A stretch of 64,000 nt of DNA from Halicephalobus mephisto (Eukaryota; Nematoda; Chromadorea; Rhabditida; Panagrolaimidae). Below, piece after piece: positions 23,301 to 35,745 of this stretch (its first letter is position 1; each line of letters begins with the position of its first letter). Position numbers and translations under genes: made by a program. The DNA lies in contig SWDT01000091.1 in assembly GCA_009193035.1 (NCBI GenBank), forward strand, positions 62,001-126,000, given 5' to 3'. Under the pieces are notes generated by a model. The model was not told the origin of the DNA. It ran no database searches and worked only from the letters and a program-made list of their open reading frames with translations.

Positions 23301-26300
23301 ATTTGACTTCAAACTTTGACTATTAACTTCGAATTCAAACTTTGATTTTAAACTTCAAGTTCAAACTTTGACTATTAACTTTGATTTCGAACTTTGACTG
23401 TCAACTTTGATAACATGGAACACAGAGGACATTTTTAAAAATTATATTTTGTAAAAATTTAAACTAACCTTGATGTTGATTCTGAACAATTGGATGAGGT
23501 TGCTGTTGATCTTGAGGTTGTTCTTCTCTTCGTTCAGGAACAACTGCTGGTTGTGGTTCAAATCTAATTTCAGGAGCAGGAGTTACTGGATAACTAGGTT
23601 GTGGATGTTCTTGTTGAACATTTTGTTGATTTTCAATAGGACCAACTCCACTACAGAAAGTTTGACATGCTTCCCAAGTATCAAAGTTGTTAGCATTTCC
23701 TTGACATCCTCTCCACCAGAAAGCAGCACATTGTTTTGTAGTATGATCATACCAATATCGAGCAACAAGTTGATTACATCTTTGAGGACCTTCAACTTTT
23801 GGCAAATAACATCTACCTGTATTCGGAGGTTCAACACAAATCGTTTCACACATTTCTTTCGTTCCAAATCTATTTTCATTACCTCCACAACCACCATACC
23901 AAAATTGCGAACATCTTCCTTCATTTGCATCATAGAACCAGACAAGCTTGTACCCTGGATGACACACATTGCCTTGATCTTGTGGTTGAGAACATGCAAC
24001 AATTTTAGAAGGAGCAACTGTTCCTCCAAGAAGGAATGGAGCCAAAGTTGTCGATGGACATCCTTGATAATCTGGTCCAAGAGCTTTACTTTCTCCATCA
24101 GGACAACATCCATATTTAGCATATCTGCAATCATCACAACCATCATTATTTGGTCCTAATGCAGTCGTTTCTCCATCAGGACAACAACCATAACGAGTAT
24201 ATTGACATGGACATCCTTCATTCTTTGTTCCTCTTGCTGAAGTTTTACCATCAGGACAACAACCATATTGTGATTGAGAACAGCTACTTGGACATCCGTA
24301 GAAACTAGCACCTTGAGCAGCTGTTTTTCCATCAGGACAACATCCAAATTGAGCATATTCACAACCACATCCTTCATTATTAAGTCCTTTAGCAATTGTA
24401 ACACCATCAGGACAGCAACCGTATTTAGTAACGATACAGTTAGCTCCACATCCTGTTCCGTTTTTCCCTAATGCAGCTGTTTCACCGTCAGGACAACATC
24501 CGAAAGTAGACAATTCACATGGGAAACTAGATCTTTCACATCCGGCATAATGAGGACCAAATGCGATGGTTTTTCTGTCTTTACAACAACCGTACAATGA
24601 AGCAGCACATGATGGTTCTCCACATCCTTCGTAATTCGGTCCACGAGCAAGTGTTACTTCATCAGGACAACATCCATATTGAGTTTCGTTACAAGATCCA
24701 AGAACGAATTCAGGACATCCTTCTTTGTTAGCACCTTCAGCAACAGTATACCAATCTGGACAACATCCGAATTCTGTTTTTGAACAATGAATCGTCACAT
24801 TTTCGTCTGTGTCATTTGAAAGGAAAAGTTCTGCTTCATCAACTGTAATGTTCGCAATATCACATGGAACTTTAGCAACTTCTCCTGCATCATTTGTAAC
24901 TTCACATTCTTTTTCGTCTTCTGATTCTTCAACGACTTCTTCTCCACTGCCTTCGACTGGTTCCACGTATTCTGGACAACCTTGACTATTAGGACCTGTG
25001 GCATCAGTAACGTTATCTGCACAACAACCAAATTCAGAAACAGAACAATTAGAACAACCTTCGAACCAATCCCCTAAGGCAAATGTGACGTTATCTGGAC
25101 AACAACCGAAATCAGAATCGAAACAAGTTGGACAAGGATCTGCATTGCATTCTTGTTCTTCTGCTGGTTTTTCAGCTTCATCACACCATTCTGGAACAGG
25201 TTGTCTATCGTAATTCAAACAAACAATAAATCTTGTTTGTTTTCCACCACCACATTTTTCAGTACATTCTGTCCATGGACTTGTAAAATATGTTCCTGTA
25301 CATTTTTCTTCATTTGTACAGTTTGTTTTAGTTTCTGGTTTTTCTCCTTGACAAAGTTCTTCATCAACGACCTTAATTTGTCCCAATTCTGCAATGGCAC
25401 AATTAACTCTTCTTGTTTTGTGACCATGACCACATTCTGTCGAGCATTTCGACCATTCACTAACATGCCATTCGTAGTTGCAAGGTTGTACTGTAGCACA
25501 CGATCTGACATTAATCGGAATTTCAGTGGCATTTTCGTTGAGACATTTTTCTAATTTGTAAAGACGACCAGTTTTGTCCTTACAAGTGACATTTCTCGTT
25601 TCTTCTGTGTCATTACATTTTTGACAAAGATCCCATTCAGTAGTGTAAAACATCAAACCTTCACAAGGTCCAAGATTACAGTCTCTTTCTGTTTCTAACT
25701 TCTCTGTGACGTCACAAGCATCAGCAGGAAGAAGTTTTCCTTCTTCGCCTTCTTTCTCGCTTCTACAAGTAACGGATCTAAATTGTTTTGCATCTCCGCA
25801 TTTTTCCGAACAAGCAGACCACGGTCCAGCTTGCCATTCAGGACAACTAAATCTGTTACAACTTTGTTTAACTTCAGGTCTGGTATCAGTGCAATTATCG
25901 TCATCAACAGTCATTCTTCTTCCATCTTTGTAGACTTTATGACAGTAGACGACTCTGTACTGTAATCCCTGATTTCCACAACTTTCACTACAAGGTTCCC
26001 ATTCTCCTTCGAACCATTCTGCTTCACAATCGGTAGTTTGACACTCTTTCTCGACTTCGGGTTTAGTAGCGTTGTTTTCATCACAAAGATCGTCAGAAAC
26101 TCTCTGTTGGTTAGAAGTGTCGATACAGAATGGGGTTCTTGTTTGAACTCCTTTTCCACATGTGACAGAGCATTCTGACCATTCCCCAGGTTTGTAGATG
26201 TAAGGCACATCTTGATCCAGAGGAACACTGAATTCGTACTTGATTGCACTGTCCTTAGATCCACCACCTCGTTGGAACAAAAGAGCTACAGTAATCTCTT

Positions 26301-28019
26301 CATCTAGAGGACCTTTGGCAGTGATCCTTTCAGTAGCGTCATTTTTGGCTTTTTCGTATTTGAAACGAGTTCCAGCTACTTCGATTTCCTTGTCGAGGAC
26401 TTCAATCTGGAAGTTACCGTTCAAAAAGAAAAATTCACTAGCATTCTTCAAAGCTAGAGAATTAGCAGTTGGTCTCATTTCTTCGATTTTGATAGAAGTA
26501 GCTCCAGCTGGCAAGATAATAATATTATGGTAACCAGGAGAGAGATTTCGTTCATCAAAGAATCCTTCAATGGTCTTACAAGTAGATCCATCTCCATTAC
26601 AGACTCCACATTTGTCTGCTTTCTTCTCAGAACCAAGTTTACCATCACATCCAAGAGGAAGACAGACTCCATCGACGCAAATGTCGTCTCCAGCAGTGTC
26701 ACACTTGGTTCCATCGACAACTTTGTCTGCCCATTTGTAGTAAAAGTTGGCGTTTTCAGGTTTGCAAGTAAGTTCACACTTATTCTTTCCGGGATACGGG
26801 AGCCACTAAAAAGAAGAAAATAAAAAAATACTAAAGTAGAAGTCCGAGCAATCGAAATAAAATCCGCAGCTTGCTTGCAATGTTTAAGCAGATTGATCAG
26901 AATTTGCATATTTACATGAAGATTTCGAAATCAAAATAAAATCCGCAGTTTGCTCGCAACATTCGACTAGATCGATCTAGTTAATTTTTGTACAAAAATT
27001 AAATTTTACTTTGATTTTAATGCTGCCGTTTTTAGGATTTTCGTACAAAAAATAAAAAATTACCTTGTAGTAGTTTCCATCGAGAGGATCATCGTTGTGT
27101 TTAGCACATTGTTCTGCTCGAAAGTCAGATCCACCATCGCATTCTTCAATGTTACAAGAAAGATAACGGACTGACGGTCCGGTACATTCTCCACTGGAGA
27201 AAAAAAAATTAATTTAAATTATAATTTAAAAATTAAACTTACTTGCACTGTCTTTTTTCGATCATAACACCGCCTCCACAGGTCCTGGAACAATCTGATT
27301 CCTTTGTCCATTGTCCCCAGGCTCCAGATTCCGTCTGTCCTTGTTTGTCAACAGAAACCGAAGTGTCTCCGCCGACGTAGACTTGGTAAGCTTGACGTTT
27401 AAGTCGGAGTGATTGTTCATCCTGCTCTCTAGGAGATGCTGGATGAAGATAAACCGTATTGTCGCTCTGAAATAACATAAGTTACAACCAAAAAGTATTT
27501 TAGGTACGATTTTTAGGACATCTATTAACATTTCCATATATGAAGATCAATCCTAGAAGACAGATAGTTTTATATCCTGTATAACGTCGATTTAGAAATT
27601 TGTAGATACATTTAGGAAAAGTATGTTTAGAGAAAAGTGATTACGAAATCGTGCAAGTTTACGAAATAAACATCAAGAAAAGTTGGAATTTTAGGATACT
27701 TTAAATTTTAGCGATTTCTAAAAATTCGCATTGAAATAATATTTGTAAAAAAGTTGATATATGATTTTTCATATATGAATGATTACGAAATCGTGCAAGT
27801 TTACGAAATAATTATTAAGAAAAGTTGGAATTTTAGGATATTTTGGGTTTTAGAAAACTGGATAAAGATGATTTTGTGGTAATTTATATTTTAGTTTTTA
27901 AAGTAGGATTATTAAAGACTTACTTGAGAAGTGAAGAAACTCAATCCCCATCCGGAGCACCTTGGGGCTAGTGAAAGTGCTATCAGCAGCAGCTTCCAGC
28001 TGCCAAGGCTGAAGCCCAT
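17320..28019 (-). CDS. mig-6: Papilin, long form (MIG-6 orthologue)
   Basis: Secreted basement-membrane glycoprotein; C. elegans MIG-6 guides distal tip cell migration. Exons (5' to 3'): 28019-27924, 27466-27243, 27193-27064, 26805-23469, 22972-22763, 22712-22653, 22155-21724, 21352-21188, 20084-19979, 19668-19527, 19473-18195, 17459-17320; in frame, 2106 aa. Order: signal peptide ([14 protein letters not shown]), first TSP1 repeat, ADAMTS-like Cys-rich and spacer region (residues ~150-350), six further TSP1 repeats, an acidic stretch, 11 lagrin repeats (C-x6-CCPDG-type, ~710-1100), 11 Kunitz domains, one Ig domain, and a C-terminal PLAC domain with the CC-x2-C pattern. An acceptor at about 28085 (TTTTCAG before GGTGATCC) suggests a 5' UTR intron or trans-splicing. 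The 1103-bp intron 20085-21187 is where shorter forms could end; I saw no clear alternative stop exon. Confidence 0.95.
17540..18090. repeat. ~100-bp tandem repeat filling the last papilin intron
   Basis: Five units, each with AATCAGTCACTATCCAG, TTTCTTGAGCTG, an ACAGCTTTAATAAATTTTATG-type linker and an AATAGTGACTGGAAGAGAC box. CAGTCACTATC motifs lie near 17590, 17694, 17792, 17899 and 17997. Units thus contain inverted motif pairs. Same family as 10740-11090 and 62640-63065. Confidence 0.8.
21515..21670. repeat. 'actttgatt' minisatellite in papilin intron
   Basis: Imprecise repeats of AACTTTGAT.ATTAACTTTGAC-like units in the intron 21353-21723. Related to the arrays at 23130-23420 and 40618-40790. 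Confidence 0.55.
22275..22460. repeat. ~47-bp tandem repeat in papilin intron
   Basis: Four copies of a unit containing CACTTTGCATGCAACATTC and ACTGATATCAACATCAAA. A looser relative (CCGCAGCTTGCTTGCAATG and a second copy) lies in another papilin intron near 26860-26980. Confidence 0.75.
23100..23420. repeat. Dispersed repeat plus minisatellite in papilin intron
   Basis: The segment from CTATTTCAAAATTACC through ACATAACTTAAGTCGTG to a run of CAAACTTTGACTATTAACTT units matches, in reverse orientation, 40618-40790 upstream of the potassium channel. It lies in the intron 22973-23468. Confidence 0.65.
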
Positions 28020-28779
28020 CTTGCCGCTCGAGAGATCTGTCGATGAAAGCACTTGTTGGCAAGCGCTTTTTCTATTAGGATCACCCTGAAAATTGATAAA
28101 ATGGCACAAAACAAACAAAACCACGGAAAAAGCCAAGTCTTAATCAAAAGGTCAACAAGGTCAAGCTGAATGTAAACCAAACGCAGAAAACAAGATTGAT
28201 TAATGGGGAACTGGGAAAAACGAAAAAATCGCATTTTTGAAAACATGTACTTTGGTAAAAAAAGACAAAAATAATAAACAAAAAATAAAATTAATTATTT
28301 TAGAAAAAGTCCGATCAAATTCAGGAATATTCGAAAATAAACTTTGTTTCGGAAACAGGATAGGGAAAGATAAATACAGCGATTTCAGAGGGTATCAGGA
28401 ATTTTTCAGTTTTCTAAATAAAGATAAAATTTTTCAGTTTTCTAAATAAAAATAAATTTTTTCAAAAAAATTCCAATTTTCAAATGACGGTGCAAATATG
28501 TAAAATTTAAAAGTTAAATAAATTTAAAAAAATAAAAAAAATTGAAAAATAAAAAAAATTGAAAAATTTAGGCTAAGGGAAGGAAATCGAAAACAAACCC
28601 CCGGGTCCCGACACGAAATATGAAAATCAGGCAAATCGAATTGTGTTTTTTTGTTTTTCTTCGTAGTTAGCCTACATTTTGATTTTTCTTTTTTAATGTT
28701 TCCAAAAATACCCGAAATTTTTCTATTTTCCTTATATTAAACCTAAAATTTGATTTTTAACGGATTTTTAAAGTATTCA

Positions 28780-28975
28780 AAATTATTAATTTTTTACATA
28801 ACCTAAATTTCGGTTTTTTAAAATATTCAAAATTATTTATTTTTTACATAACATAAATTCTGATTTTTTTAAATATTCAAAATTATTTATTTTTTATATA
28901 ACCTAAATTCTGATTTTTTTAAATATTCAAAATTATTTATTTTTTACATAACCTAAATTTCGATTTTTAAAGTTT
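28780..28975. repeat. ~58-bp tandem repeat upstream of papilin
   Basis: About four copies of ACATAACCTAAATTCTGATT followed by TTAAATATTCAAAATTATT. The preceding 28140-28780 is AT-rich with one unsupported frame (28237-28449). Confidence 0.65.
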
Positions 28976-29289
28976 TTTCAAAACCTCAATAGTTCTCAGT
29001 TTTCGTTATATCAAATCTGAGTCCCGGTTTTTCCAGAATTTTAAAAAATCCCATAAATTTTCTTATTTTTATATAAAGCCTACATCTCGATTTTTATTTT
29101 ATTTATCGTGTCCTAAAAATACCAAAAATCGTTCAGTTTAAATCCGCATTTCCTACTCCTCTGGGATATCTTAAATCCCTTCCATTCATCAAAAACCTAA
29201 AAACAAACGCGACAACTTTTTCCGGCAATTTATCATTCTATCGCTTTTGAATAAACAAATTGAACTAAAAAAGTCCATTGGCCATTTTT

Positions 29290-31610
29290 GCGCAATCAAC
29301 CACCTCCCGATCAAATTTCGAGAGGGAGATTAACTTTCTTCTGGATTAATGTAAACAATCCACAAAGGGTAGAAGTGTTAACGTTATTCAGAGCAAAAAA
29401 GAACGTTCGGGAACGGTTTGAAAAATGCTTCTTGGCCTAATCCAGGCTGATCAACGGTCAGACAAAACCCCGCCTATCGGGCCGACGAAGATCAAGCGCG
29501 GGAAATGCCACAAAAACAAAGGTGGGAGAAATTGCGCAAAATGGAAAGAATGGCTAGCTTCGGCGCCCAAAATGCAAATGAGCAAAATTCATCGTTTGGG
29601 AAATTTAAGGTCCTTGATTAATTAAGACAGAAAATTTCAGAACAATTATAAAATTAAAATCCTAATTGCATTTGCATTTTACGATCAGTTAAAAATATAA
29701 AAATTTTACAAGTCTAAAATTACCGTATAACTTAGAAGATTTTTATTTTGTAGTTTTTATAAAATTAAAACTATAATCCAAAATTACCATATAACTAGAA
29801 ATATTTCTATTTTACAGTTACTAAAAATAAAGTTAATTGTTTAATCTTGGTCTTGAGACGAATGGTATTATTACTGTAGCTTAATACAGTAACTTGATTT
29901 TTTAAATTTTAGTTTTCTTTTTTTATAAATTAGATTATTATGATCTATGTCGAAAATAATAAAACCATTATTCGTGTCAGGACCGAAATTTAACAATTAA
30001 TTTTATTTTTAGTTTTCTAAACCTGGTATCAACTAGGAATTTCCAAAGTTAGTATAACTTTCTATTTGATCAGTTACGACAAGACTAAACCGTAGCATCT
30101 GAACTAGAAGTCGAAGTTCCAAATACATCGACAAGAAGACCCAATTATCCCCCCGGGAATTTGATGGGGACTACTTAGAGGCGCCAAATTGCCCATGATC
30201 AAGTTTTGCACGGCGATTAGCTCAGATAAGAAGTGAGAAGGAAGGATTAGGAGTTTCACACAAGTACTAAGAACAACCAAAAAAGAATGGCCAATCTTAA
30301 ATTATCCCAAAAAAGACACTTCCCGTTCGGGAGAATCTGAATGGTTTTATTTTTGAGTAACTTTCAATTTGGATTTTTTAAATTAAAAATTAAAACAATT
30401 TCGAAGTTTAAAGAATTTATTCAGATACTCCTGAATGGAAAGTATTTTTAAAAATAGTTTAAACTTGGCGATTTTCAATAATTAAGAAGTTTTACTCTTG
30501 GTAGTACTGTAGAATTTCCGAAAAAAATCAGAGTTTTTAAAGTACAGTAAGAAATAGTAGGATTTTTACAGTATTGTTGTTTTTCGATAGATGGCTGTTT
30601 TTAAAACGAAAATTTTCAGAAAACATAAACTAAGGAAAAAAAGTGTCATAAAGTCGGGGGTCAACAATATCCCCTTTGTTGTTTGTTCTGTTTGGATCTG
30701 GCTGACAGCTTCTTTGGCGAAACATAAGTTGCCAAGAAGAAGAGTTTACGACAGCCAGGGTCAGCCCTTACGATCAACCAGGGAGATTTAGGGATTGACA
30801 GAGGGATTTAGGAAACAAATGTTTCTCTCATTTTTCACGGATGTCTGACCTGTTACAAAGCTGTCCTGGAAGACAAGGAACAAAGGAGGTGAGAGATGAC
30901 AAGAAACGCTAAAGTAGTCTAAGAAGTGATTTCTAATCTTGACTTGAAAAATCAGACAATTTTTTTATGTTGGTCTCGATCGAAATAATGGTTTTAAATT
31001 TCAATCAAATACAACTGCAAATTAATCTTTTGGGAATTTTTAAAAGTTAATTTTTTAAACAATGAATTTTTCTAAATTCTTAAAAAATTAAAATTTATTA
31101 ATTTTATAGAAATTAAATTTTCTAATTTTACAAAAAATAAAATTATATAAAAATTAAAATTTATTAATTTTATAAAAGTTTAATTTTATGATTTTATAAA
31201 AATTAGATTCTCTAATTTTATAAAAGTTTAAATTTTCTAATTTTATAGAAATGCAAAAAATCACCCCGACTGATTAAGACTAAAGAACAAATTCCATTTC
31301 CACCCTGAGGGAAATTTATGACTTGCCATTGCAGCTATCCCAATTCCAGGATGACTCAATTGATCAAAGACTATGATTTAGTAAAAGTTTATTTTTGGCC
31401 TATGGACAAAACAAGGAATGTTTATCGGAGATCCATTTGTGATTGTTTTGAGCTTCTCCGCGCAGGGAATTGCCCGATCTGTGCTCCGTTGTGCCAGGTC
31501 TGGGGTTCGTAGACGGCTCTGGTAAGATAGAAATGGAAACGAGATCTAATCCTCCCAACACAAGAAAGCCAAAATCCAAATAATATTCATCTGGCAATCA
31601 TCCCCTGAAA
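29290..31610. other. Gene-poor DNA with GC-richer islands
   Basis: Within AT-rich DNA, islands of clearly higher GC lie near 29290-29620, 30060-30240, 30610-30910 and 31270-31600. The islands carry short open frames (for example 29425-29625, 30591-30791, 31318-31512) with no recognisable motif, splice signals or homology I can name. They lie between the divergent papilin and potassium-channel genes, so cis-regulatory or noncoding-RNA function is a guess. 31610-32057 is AT-rich with nothing recognisable. Confidence 0.4.
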
Positions 31611-32057
31611 ATCGAAAATAAACTTTTTTCAAATTTTCTCAACACGAAATTCTAGAAGTTTTTAAAAATTACAGTAATTTGAAATTTTGATTTTAAAAAA
31701 GAATTATTTTACAATCAATAGTATATTATAAAAGTAAAAAATTAATAATTTTATGAAATAATCTCGAAGTGAATTTTTAAAAGTTAAAATTGCCTACGTG
31801 ACAATTTTAAATTTTCTTGATTATTTCGTAATTTTATACGATTTTGTAACTGACATTTTAAAAACGTATACTGTATGGATGAATCTGCAAATTTCTGAAT
31901 CAGAGTTACATAAAGTATAAAATCCTCCATCTTCGAAAGTACAGAGTAAAAGTAGAAAAAGAAGTTTTTCAAGATAAACTTTATCTGATACAACATAGTT
32001 CAGATTCGAAAAAATAAAAAAATAACAATTTCTTGAAATTCTAGTTTCGAAATTGTT

Positions 32058-32490
32058 ATATCGGTGAATTAACTGGTTATTAATTAAGCAAACTAGGTCT
32101 CGAAAATAAATATTTTACATACTAGATATTGAGTATACTGTACATGACAGATCAAGTGTTGAATAATTAATATATATATATGTATAATTATTGTGCTTAA
32201 TCTTTGTTATATTGGTATATTAACTGGTTATTAAGTAAACAAACTAGGTTTCAAAAAGAAATATTTTACATACTAGACAGTGAGTATACTGTACATGACA
32301 GATCAAGTGTTGAATAATTAATTAATATATATATGTATAATTATTGTGCTTAATCTTTGTTATATCGGTGAATTAACTGGTTATTAATTAAATAAACTAG
32401 GTTTCAAAAAGAAATATTTTACATACTAAACAGTGAGTATACTGTACATGACAGATCAAGTGTTGGATAGTTAATATATATATATAATTT
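32058..32490. repeat. ~150-bp tandem repeat, 3 copies
   Basis: Units begin ATCGGTGAATTAACTGGTTA (or TTGGTATATTAACTGG), contain AAATATTTTACATACTAGA and CTGTACATGACAGATCAAGT, and end in a TA-dinucleotide run. Starts near 32058, 32210 and 32365. Confidence 0.8.
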
Positions 32491-32498
32491 TTCTTTTG

Positions 32499-32609
32499 AG
32501 AAAATATAAGAATTGAAAGACAAATTGCAAAAAGTTGTTATTTTCAATCGAATTTTTGACAAAAAATAAAAACTTTTTGCAATTTGTCTTTTAAACCTTA
32601 GATTTTCTC
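32499..32609. other. Long hairpin (39-bp arms, 34-nt loop)
   Basis: The left arm 32499-32536 and right arm 32571-32609 are inverted copies. They match perfectly over AAGACAAATTGCAAAAAGTT and again at GAGAAAAT, with a few central mismatches. The whole could fold to a ~111-nt stem-loop on either strand, similar in size to a small-RNA precursor or a miniature element. It sits at the end of the 150-bp tandem array. Confidence 0.7.
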
Positions 32610-32988
32610 AGAAAACATACTATATATGGTTGTTATTGCACTTAATTTTATTATTATCCAGGTAAATAAGGAACTGTCATATCCTTGTTCCTCACGCAAC
32701 CACATCGCTCCACAGAAAACTAACAATTCTTCAGAACCATTTTTTCACGTTTTTTGTTTTTCGTGTCGAAACTTTTTTTGAATTTTTATTTTCGACAAAA
32801 GTTAATAATTATATTTTTGCGACTTGCTGTATAAAGAAAGATTTACTTAAGTCTTTATAGAACGACAAATCACAATTTTATATATAGTAAAACAACATAA
32901 CAGTGTAAATCCGGTAGAATTATGGTAGTCGTGCTAAGACCACTCGATCAAGGAACGTCACCTTGGTTATGACTTCCCTATCCTAGAC

Positions 32989-33270
32989 ATTCATGTTCAA
33001 ATTTGAGAATTAAAATTTTAAAAACATTTATAATACTGTAGTAAAATCCATAAATTCTGAATCTAAAATCAAAATTGACAATCAACTTTCAGAATCCAGG
33101 ATTCTAGATTACAGAACACTTGTGTCAAAAATTTTTATCACGGAATTCATCTTCAAATTTGAGAATTAAAATTTTAAAAACATTTATAATACTGTAATAA
33201 AATCCATAAATTCTGAATCTAAAGTCAAAATTGATGCTCAACTTTCAGAATCCAGGATTCAGGATTTTGA
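32989..33270. repeat. ~157-bp tandem duplication
   Basis: Two copies of a segment running from TTCAAATTTGAGAATTAAAA through CATTTATAATACTGTA to CTTTCAGAATCCAGGATTC, starting near 32993 and 33149. No coding potential. Confidence 0.7.
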
Positions 33271-33299
33271 AGACCAACTTTAATTTTCAAAAATTTCTA

Positions 33300-34850
33300 A
33301 AATTTTATAAAACTTTATTTAAAAAATTGAAACTTACCTAAAACAGCTTTTAAAATACTACATAACAGATGTAAATTTATTTTTTTATTTTTTATTTTTT
33401 AAAAATTAAAATTGTAAAAATTGGAACAGAAATGTCCCAACACATTAAAATTTTATTTTTTAACAGTTTTTAAAATTACTAAAATATTATTTTTTAAATA
33501 TTTTTTGCTCGGTACTCAAAATTTCAAAAAAAAACATTTTTAAAAGTTAGTTTTTCCATAATTATATATTACTGTATTCAAAACTGTAGTTAACAAACTT
33601 TTTAACGAGGTCTGGAGATAATTGAATTTTTTATTAACCTTTGATTTTTCAGAAATCTAAAAAATATTTTTAATTTAATTTTTAAAGATTCAAAAAGTAA
33701 AAAAATAAAAATTATTATTTTATTCTTTTTTGAAATTAAAAAAATTTATTTTTTATTTTTTTTTAATTAAAAAAATTTTATTTAAAATAACAAAAATTAT
33801 TTTAAAAAATTAATCAATAATAAAATTCAGAAAACAGCATTTATCTCAGCAACAGTTTCGAAATTATTTAAAAAACTTTAATTTTTTAAAAATAATTTTT
33901 TTTAATTTTTTCAAATATTTTTTTAAAATTTTTCAAAAAAACTTCAATTTTCTAAAAAAATCTTTTTTTAAAATTTTTTAAAAAGAAATTTTTTTCTTAA
34001 TTTTTTTGAATTTTTTTAAAATAAAAAAAGTTTTTTAATTTTTTAAACTTATTTTTTTTGAAATTAAAAAAGTAAATTTTTAAAAATATTTTTTAATTTT
34101 TTTAATTTTCGTTATTTTTTAGAATCTCATCAAAAACTTAAAATTTTTAAAAATCTTGTGGAAAATTTGGAATTTTTTATAAACTAACGAAAGATTTTAG
34201 AATTTTTAAAAATCTCATTCGGTCATCTGGGATTTTCCAGAATTTAATAGAAACTTAAAATTTTAGAATTTTTAAAAATTGAGATTTTCTAAAATTTTTA
34301 AGAATTTAACAAAAACTTAAAATTTTCAAAAATCTTTTAAAAATTTAAATTTAAAAAATTTTTTTTTTAATTTTTAAGAATTTAATAAAAACTTAAAATT
34401 TCGAAATTCAATAAAAATTTGGAATTTTTTATAAATTAATAAAAAACTTTAGAATATTTAAAAATTGAGATTTTTCGAAATTCTAACAAAATTAAGATTT
34501 CGAAAATTAAAATCTTCTTTAAGACCAAAATTCTAAAAATCCCTCTCAAGAATTTTTTGCTTTTTAATATTAGTTAATTTTCGTGAACTTTGACTTTTAA
34601 TTTTTTAAATTTATTTAATTTTTATTTTTTAATTTTTATAAGTTTTTTATTTATTTTAATTTTTATAAGTTTTTTTATTTATTTTAATTTTTTAATTTTT
34701 ATAAGTTTTTTTATTTATTTTAATTTTTAATTTTTATAAGTTTTTTTTTTAATTTTTTTAAATTTTTAAATTTTAAATTTTTATAAATTTTTTTTTTAAA
34801 TTTTTTTTTCTTGGCCGGAACAGAAAAGAAAACTAAGATGAAAAATGACG
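33300..34850. other. Very AT-rich low-complexity stretch
   Basis: Long runs of A and T with short degenerate repeats (TTTTTATAAGTTTTTTTATT near 34620-34790). I see no gene, RNA gene or defined element. 34850-35104 is similar apart from one unsupported 60-codon frame. Confidence 0.6.
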
Positions 34851-35104
34851 TATTTTTGGTTCTGAAACAAGGAATACACCTGAGTTCTCAAGTTCCAAAT
34901 TTGGTTTTTTTATTTTTTCGAATTAGTTTGCAAAAATTTAAAACAGAAGTAACTTCATAATCCACTGGTCTTTAAATTTCGGCAATAATTTGAAGACTGA
35001 CTGACTGGCCAAAAAAGTAAAATCGACAGCCAGGCATTCTTCCAAGGAAATTTTTTTAGACCAATTTGTCGATTTTCTTTATTCAAAAAAAATAAAATTT
35101 TTTC

Positions 35105-35520
35105 AATAATTTTATCGATTTTCTTTATTAAAAACATAAAATTTAAATAATTTTTTAAATTTTCTTTATTAAAAAAAATTTTAATTTTTTAAGTAATTTT
35201 TTTGATTTTTTTTTATTAAAATTTTTTTTGAATAATTTTATCGATTTTTTTTATTAAAAAAATTTAAATTTAAATAATTTTTTAAATTTTCTTTATTAAA
35301 AAAAATTTTAATTTTTTATGTAATTTTTTTGATTTTTTTTATTAAAAATTTTTTTTGAATAATTTTATCGATTTTTTTTATTAAAAAAATTTAAATTTAA
35401 ATAATTTTTTAAATTTTCTTTATTAAAAAAAATATTAATTTTTTAAATAACTTTTTTGATTTTTTTTATTAAAATTTTTTTTGAATAATTTTATCGATTT
35501 TTTTTATTAAAAAAATAAAA
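35105..35520. repeat. ~126-bp AT-rich tandem repeat, 4 copies
   Basis: TTTATCGATTTT boxes lie near 35111, 35237, 35364 and 35490, giving periods of 126-127 bp. Units are otherwise almost pure A/T. Confidence 0.8.
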
Positions 35521-35541
35521 AGTTTCTGAAATAAAAAATTG

Positions 35542-35745
35542 TTAATTTTTGGAATTTTGTAGGAAATTCTTCGAAAATGGATTTTGTTTCGCTGTGAGAA
35601 TTCTGAATTCTTTGTTCAATTTGGAGTAATCTAAGAAGCGTAAGAACCCGACAATGGCCGCGGCAGCCCGATTAGGGGCTTTTTCATTCGGAGAAAAATC
35701 CAAGTGCATTCTGTACTCTTCTACACGTAGGTCTTTCATTTCCAT
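35542..35745 (-). other. GC-richer island with unsupported 67-codon frame
   Basis: A short island of balanced composition between AT-rich repeats, open on the minus strand from ATG at 35745. The product begins MEMKDLRVEEYRMHLDF and contains a hydrophobic AAAAIVGFLRFLDYS. No splice sites, homology or partner exons are evident, so I do not call it a gene. 35770-36420 beyond it is a degenerate AATGTATTTTAATTTT tandem array; 36421-37149 shows nothing. Confidence 0.25.
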
